NCBI GenBank assembly: GCA_023145975.1
Contig: JAGLCZ010000573.1
Location: 1-8,420, forward strand
Length of the DNA stretch: 8,420 bases
Direction: 5' to 3'
From: Candidatus Hydrogenedentota bacterium
Lineage (GTDB): Bacteria > Hydrogenedentota > Hydrogenedentia > Hydrogenedentales > CAITNO01
The translations under genes and the position numbers were made by a program. Each line of letters opens with the position of its first letter. Positions within the stretch are counted from its first letter, which is position 1. The notes below the pieces were generated by a model, which was not told the origin of the DNA, made no database searches, and saw only the letters and a program-made list of their open reading frames with translations. Of the stretch, positions 5,148 through 8,420 are shown piece by piece.

Positions 5148-7364
5148 ATGCGCATAGACAATAGATGGAAGCCGGAGCCTGCAAAAAAACTGGATTTTAT
5201 TCCGACAGAAGAACACCGCAGTCGCATCTGGTGGGTTAAACTCTTTTTTTTCCTGGGGAGTGTTGTTATATTTTTACGCTTGGGGTATATCCACCTTACT
5301 CCGGGTGCCCAGCTTTCTGACGAGGATAAGTTTCATATTGGACGTATGATCATTGAACGTCCCCGGGGAGAGATTTTTGATAGAAATGGACTTGTGCTTG
5401 CGACGAGTATCAATGTACCTTCTGTATATGTAGATCCACGACGTGTTTCCGATCCGCTTGCTCTTGCCAATTATGTTAGTGTGCACCTTAACCTGCCCGA
5501 AGATGACGTACTGAAGCGGTTGGCACGTACGGATGCTTCCGGAAAAACAAGAAAGATGAATACACTGAAGCGGTGGGTTCGTGATCTTCCGAAAGAAGAA
5601 TTGGCGGCTCTGATTGATTATGGCGAAGGTGCAATAATCGTTCAGGACGAATCGCTGCGCTGCTATCCCCATGGCGATAGTGCAGCCCATCTCCTGGGTT
5701 TTGTAAATCGTGCCGGAGAGGCCAGTGAAGGGCTTGAGCTGGCATTTGATAAACATCTCTACAGTAAATCGGGGCTGCTGCGTGCACGTAAGGACAGGAA
5801 TCGAGAATTGTTACCTTCCGGGCTATTGTCCTATGAAGAGCCGGAAGGCGGCGAAATGGTGCAGTTGACTCTCGACATTAATATGCAGCATGCGCTGGAA
5901 GATGCAATTGATCGGCGAATGGAAGAGGTGGGCGCTGTGCTGGGACATGGTATTCTCATGAATCCGCATACAGGCGCAATTTTTGCATTGGCAAGTCGTC
6001 CTGCATTTGATCCCAATTGCTATGATGAATTTCCTGCTGAGAGACGTAAAAATCGCGCTCTTCTGGATGTGTTTGAGCCGGGAAGTGTAATGAAGATTGT
6101 GACTGCCGCAGCCGTATTAGAGCATGGATTGGCGACTATGAACACTCTGATAGACTGTGAAAATGGTTCTTTTAATCCTTATGGTCATCGCATTCGTGAT
6201 TTCCACAAATTGGGAATCATTCCTTTTTGGAAGGCATTTGAACAGTCCAGTAATATTGCATTGATTAAATTGGCGGCTTTGCTTGGTCCGGAACGATTAG
6301 AAACCTGGATTCGCCTTTTTGGTTTTGGCGAATGCACCAGCCCGGATTTCCAGTTTGAGAGTCGCGGGATCTTCCGTGCTCGGAAGGATTGGTCGCGGTT
6401 GAGTATGGGTTCATTGCCTATGGGACAGGAAATTGCCGTGACGATGCCTCAACTAGCCAAAGCCATGGCAGTCATCGCTAACGGCGGGTATGTGGTACAG
6501 CCGTATTTTGTGGAGCAAGTTGTTTCTCAACAGGGCGAAAAAACCTATGAGTACCGCCCCCCTAAGTCCCATAGGATTTTATCAACTGCTACTGCAGAGA
6601 CTATGCAGGAACTGTGTCATCAGGTGGTTCTGAAGGGAACCGGGCGGGCTGCAAGTATTCAGGAATATCGTACCTGCGGAAAGACAGGTACGGCACAGAT
6701 GGCGCGTAAAAACGGGCGTGGCTATGATCCTGACCGGTATACCACTGTTTTTGCCGGATTCGCACCATTATCTGATCCGAAGATCGTATCGGTCATTGTT
6801 ATTCAGGAGCCTACGATTCGATTACGCTATGGCGGTTATGTCTGCGGTCCTGTGTTTAAGGAGGTCGTACGTGATGCTTTGATTCGTCTTGGTGTACCTG
6901 AGGATCCTGTTGGAATACCAAATTTAAAGCATACAGAGGATGTATTTCTGGCACAGAAGCATAGAGCCGTGACTGCAGTGAAAGTTCCGGAAGCACGGGT
7001 TCCGGAAAAGGAAGAAATAGAGGAACCGGAAAGTGGTATGGATGCGGATATAATTGCGCCCCCGCCTGCACCGGAAGATTTGGATGATGATATTTTTGCG
7101 TTGTTGACTTCTTTAGACGGACTTGATCTTGTTGCACGGCGTATGGTGGAGGATGGAAAGGAACGCGCCATGCCTGATTTAATCGGGATGACCAAGAGAC
7201 AGGCACTGGATCAACTGAAAGGTTTAGAAATCCCTATGGATGCTCAAGGCGCAGGCTGGGTGATTGCCCAGGATCCGCCGGCGGGCGCAGCCCTGCAGGA
7301 TGTGGTGCTGTGTGCACTATATTTTGGCAACAAAACGGTGACAATAGATGATAATGAAGGATGA
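5148..7364 (+). CDS. ftsI: Septal peptidoglycan transpeptidase FtsI (class B penicillin-binding protein) with PASTA domain
   Basis: FtsI cross-links septal peptidoglycan on the outer face of the membrane, working with FtsW and FtsL. The 738-residue protein has a membrane anchor at about 29-46 and the pedestal signature RPRGEIFDRNG at 71-81. The transpeptidase domain carries SVMK (catalytic S313, K316), SSN at 367-369 and KTGT at 512-515, so all active-site motifs are intact. A proline- and acid-rich linker (about 610-674) leads to a single PASTA domain at about 675-727 (MPDLIGMTKRQALDQLK, then QDPPAGA). A C-terminal PASTA resembles SpoVD and some class B proteins outside Proteobacteria. No in-frame start lies upstream before a stop at 5109-5111, and the ribosome binding site is weak (GAG six bases before ATG). 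An 89-bp gap with no clear promoter or terminator separates it from ftsL. Confidence 0.95.
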   Translation: MRIDNRWKPEPAKKLDFIPTEEHRSRIWWVKLFFFLGSVVIFLRLGYIHLTPGAQLSDEDKFHIGRMIIERPRGEIFDRNGLVLATSINVPSVYVDPRRVSDPLALANYVSVHLNLPEDDVLKRLARTDASGKTRKMNTLKRWVRDLPKEELAALIDYGEGAIIVQDESLRCYPHGDSAAHLLGFVNRAGEASEGLELAFDKHLYSKSGLLRARKDRNRELLPSGLLSYEEPEGGEMVQLTLDINMQHALEDAIDRRMEEVGAVLGHGILMNPHTGAIFALASRPAFDPNCYDEFPAERRKNRALLDVFEPGSVMKIVTAAAVLEHGLATMNTLIDCENGSFNPYGHRIRDFHKLGIIPFWKAFEQSSNIALIKLAALLGPERLETWIRLFGFGECTSPDFQFESRGIFRARKDWSRLSMGSLPMGQEIAVTMPQLAKAMAVIANGGYVVQPYFVEQVVSQQGEKTYEYRPPKSHRILSTATAETMQELCHQVVLKGTGRAASIQEYRTCGKTGTAQMARKNGRGYDPDRYTTVFAGFAPLSDPKIVSVIVIQEPTIRLRYGGYVCGPVFKEVVRDALIRLGVPEDPVGIPNLKHTEDVFLAQKHRAVTAVKVPEARVPEKEEIEEPESGMDADIIAPPPAPEDLDDDIFALLTSLDGLDLVARRMVEDGKERAMPDLIGMTKRQALDQLKGLEIPMDAQGAGWVIAQDPPAGAALQDVVLCALYFGNKTVTIDDNEG
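7337..7341 (+). promoter_or_regulatory. Ribosome binding site favouring the first murE start
   Basis: GGTGA inside the end of ftsI lies six bases before the ATG at 7348 and twelve before the in-frame ATG at 7354. The spacing favours 7348. The codon just before 7348 is an in-frame stop, so no start further upstream is possible. Confidence 0.45.
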
Positions 7365-8420
7365 TATTGCGCGTGTACTTGCGTTGAATAAAGAGGTGCC
7401 GGAGGTTGAAATCTCATCGGTTACTGAAGATAGTCGGCGTGTAAAGCCGGGTGCGCTGTTTGTGGCGGTAGCAGGTGAAAAGATGGATGGGCATGCCTAC
7501 ATCGATCTTGCTGTTCAGGCGGGTGCTGTTGCCATATTGGGTAACAATGAGGCACAGGGAAGCAGCATTGCAGTTCCCTATATCTACCATAAAAATCCAC
7601 GGCAGGCTGTTGCATTACTTGCTCATGAATTGGCAGGGAGTCCTTCAGAAAAGATGTGCGTTATCGGGATAACGGGTACCAATGGAAAGACGAGTACCGC
7701 ATTTCTGGTGCAGCATATTTTAGAGCAGTCGGGACATCCTTGTGCAAAGTTTGGTACTTTGGGCTATGACTTGGGGGATGTTTGTGTTGAGGCGGCGCAT
7801 ACCACGCCCTTTGGTGAAGACCTCGCTTCTCTTTTTGCACGGGCAGAGCAGTCCAATCTAAGTCATGTGGTCATGGAAGTGAGTTCCCATGCATTGGCGC
7901 AGGATCGTGTGGCAGGTATTGCTTTCAACGTGGCAGCATTCACAAATCTTACTCGCGATCATCTTGATTATCATGAAACCATGGATGCGTATTTGCAGGC
8001 AAAACTTACGCTGTTTGAACGGGTACGTGAAGAGTTTATGCGGCAAGAGAGCGAGTGGCCTTGTTTTTCCGTAGTTAACTATGAAGATTTGTTGGCGACT
8101 CGTTTTACATCGGTGCTCCCGGAATCCTGCTATACCTTTGGGGAAGGGGGGCTGGTATCTGCAGAAGAAATACGCTTGCACTTGAATGGAACAGAATTTA
8201 TTGTGGTATCCCCCTGGGGAACTGCAAATGCACACTTACAACTGGTGGGCAGACACAATGTTCTCAATGCGTTGTGTGCGATTACAGTATGTGGCGGGTT
8301 GGGGGTACCTCTTGACACGATCATTTCCGCGTTGGCGACATTCACCTGTGTGCCCGGTCGCTTTGAGGCGGTGTTTATCGGGCAGGAGTTTCAGGTAATT
8401 GTGGACTATGCACATACCGA
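7348..8420 (+). CDS. murE: UDP-N-acetylmuramyl-tripeptide synthetase MurE, N-terminal and central parts (cut by the window edge)
   Basis: MurE is the cytoplasmic ATP-dependent ligase that adds the third amino acid (meso-diaminopimelate or lysine) to UDP-MurNAc-L-Ala-D-Glu. The 357 residues present show the N-terminal substrate domain with EDSRRVKPGALFVAVAGEK at 27-45, the ATP loop GITGTNGKTS at 107-116 and the TTP motif at 152-154. They continue with EVSSHAL at 177-183, FTNLTRDHLDYH at 198-209, lysine 219 in YLQAKLTLF (the carbamylated lysine position), GRHNVLNALCA at 301-311, PGRFE at 336-340 and VDYAHT at 352-357. The DNPR-type motif that reveals the added amino acid lies beyond the edge. 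The gene overlaps ftsI by 17 bases, suggesting coupled translation. An alternative start is the ATG at 7354. Confidence 0.95.
   Translation, partial: MIMKDDIARVLALNKEVPEVEISSVTEDSRRVKPGALFVAVAGEKMDGHAYIDLAVQAGAVAILGNNEAQGSSIAVPYIYHKNPRQAVALLAHELAGSPSEKMCVIGITGTNGKTSTAFLVQHILEQSGHPCAKFGTLGYDLGDVCVEAAHTTPFGEDLASLFARAEQSNLSHVVMEVSSHALAQDRVAGIAFNVAAFTNLTRDHLDYHETMDAYLQAKLTLFERVREEFMRQESEWPCFSVVNYEDLLATRFTSVLPESCYTFGEGGLVSAEEIRLHLNGTEFIVVSPWGTANAHLQLVGRHNVLNALCAITVCGGLGVPLDTIISALATFTCVPGRFEAVFIGQEFQVIVDYAHT

Overview
The window comes from a bacterium, probably Gram-negative and possibly an uncultured or PVC-like lineage. The evidence is a type II signal peptide on a large phosphoesterase lipoprotein, ordinary Shine-Dalgarno sites, and a division and cell-wall (dcw) gene cluster. 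The lineage is a weak inference. Base composition looks even across the genes, apart from one very AT-rich divergent intergenic region. No RNA genes, CRISPR arrays, insertion sequences or phage genes were seen.

Left part (1-2234, minus strand). The left edge holds the N-terminal end of an acyl-CoA dehydrogenase gene. Upstream of it in the same direction lies a 625-residue lipoprotein gene: a calcineurin-like metallophosphoesterase with a C-terminal family 9 carbohydrate-binding-like domain. The 96-bp gap between them contains no convincing terminator.

Middle (2235-2643). This 409-bp divergent intergenic region contains a weak minus-strand promoter overlapped by a dyad, a 36-bp imperfect palindrome next to 12-bp direct repeats, and a second pair of 12-bp repeats. 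It ends in a very good extended -10 promoter for the rightward operon. A run of GTGG(G) repeats at about 10-11 bp spacing follows, matching the kind of site bound by MraZ.

Right part (2644-8420, plus strand). The genes read mraZ, a STAS-domain gene, rsmH (mraW), a positional and structural ftsL, ftsI (class B penicillin-binding protein with a PASTA domain) and murE, which is cut by the window edge. Several genes overlap or nearly abut, so the group reads as one operon. MraZ would autoregulate it, RsmH methylates 16S rRNA, FtsL and FtsI belong to the septal peptidoglycan synthase, and MurE adds the third amino acid of the peptidoglycan stem peptide in the cytoplasm.

The most unusual element is the STAS (anti-anti-sigma-like) gene between mraZ and rsmH. 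It overlaps mraZ, has its own strong ribosome binding site, and lacks the phosphorylatable serine of SpoIIAA/RsbV proteins. Other points of note are the MraZ-box array running into the mraZ start, the long periplasmic tail on FtsL, and the acidic linker plus single PASTA domain on FtsI.
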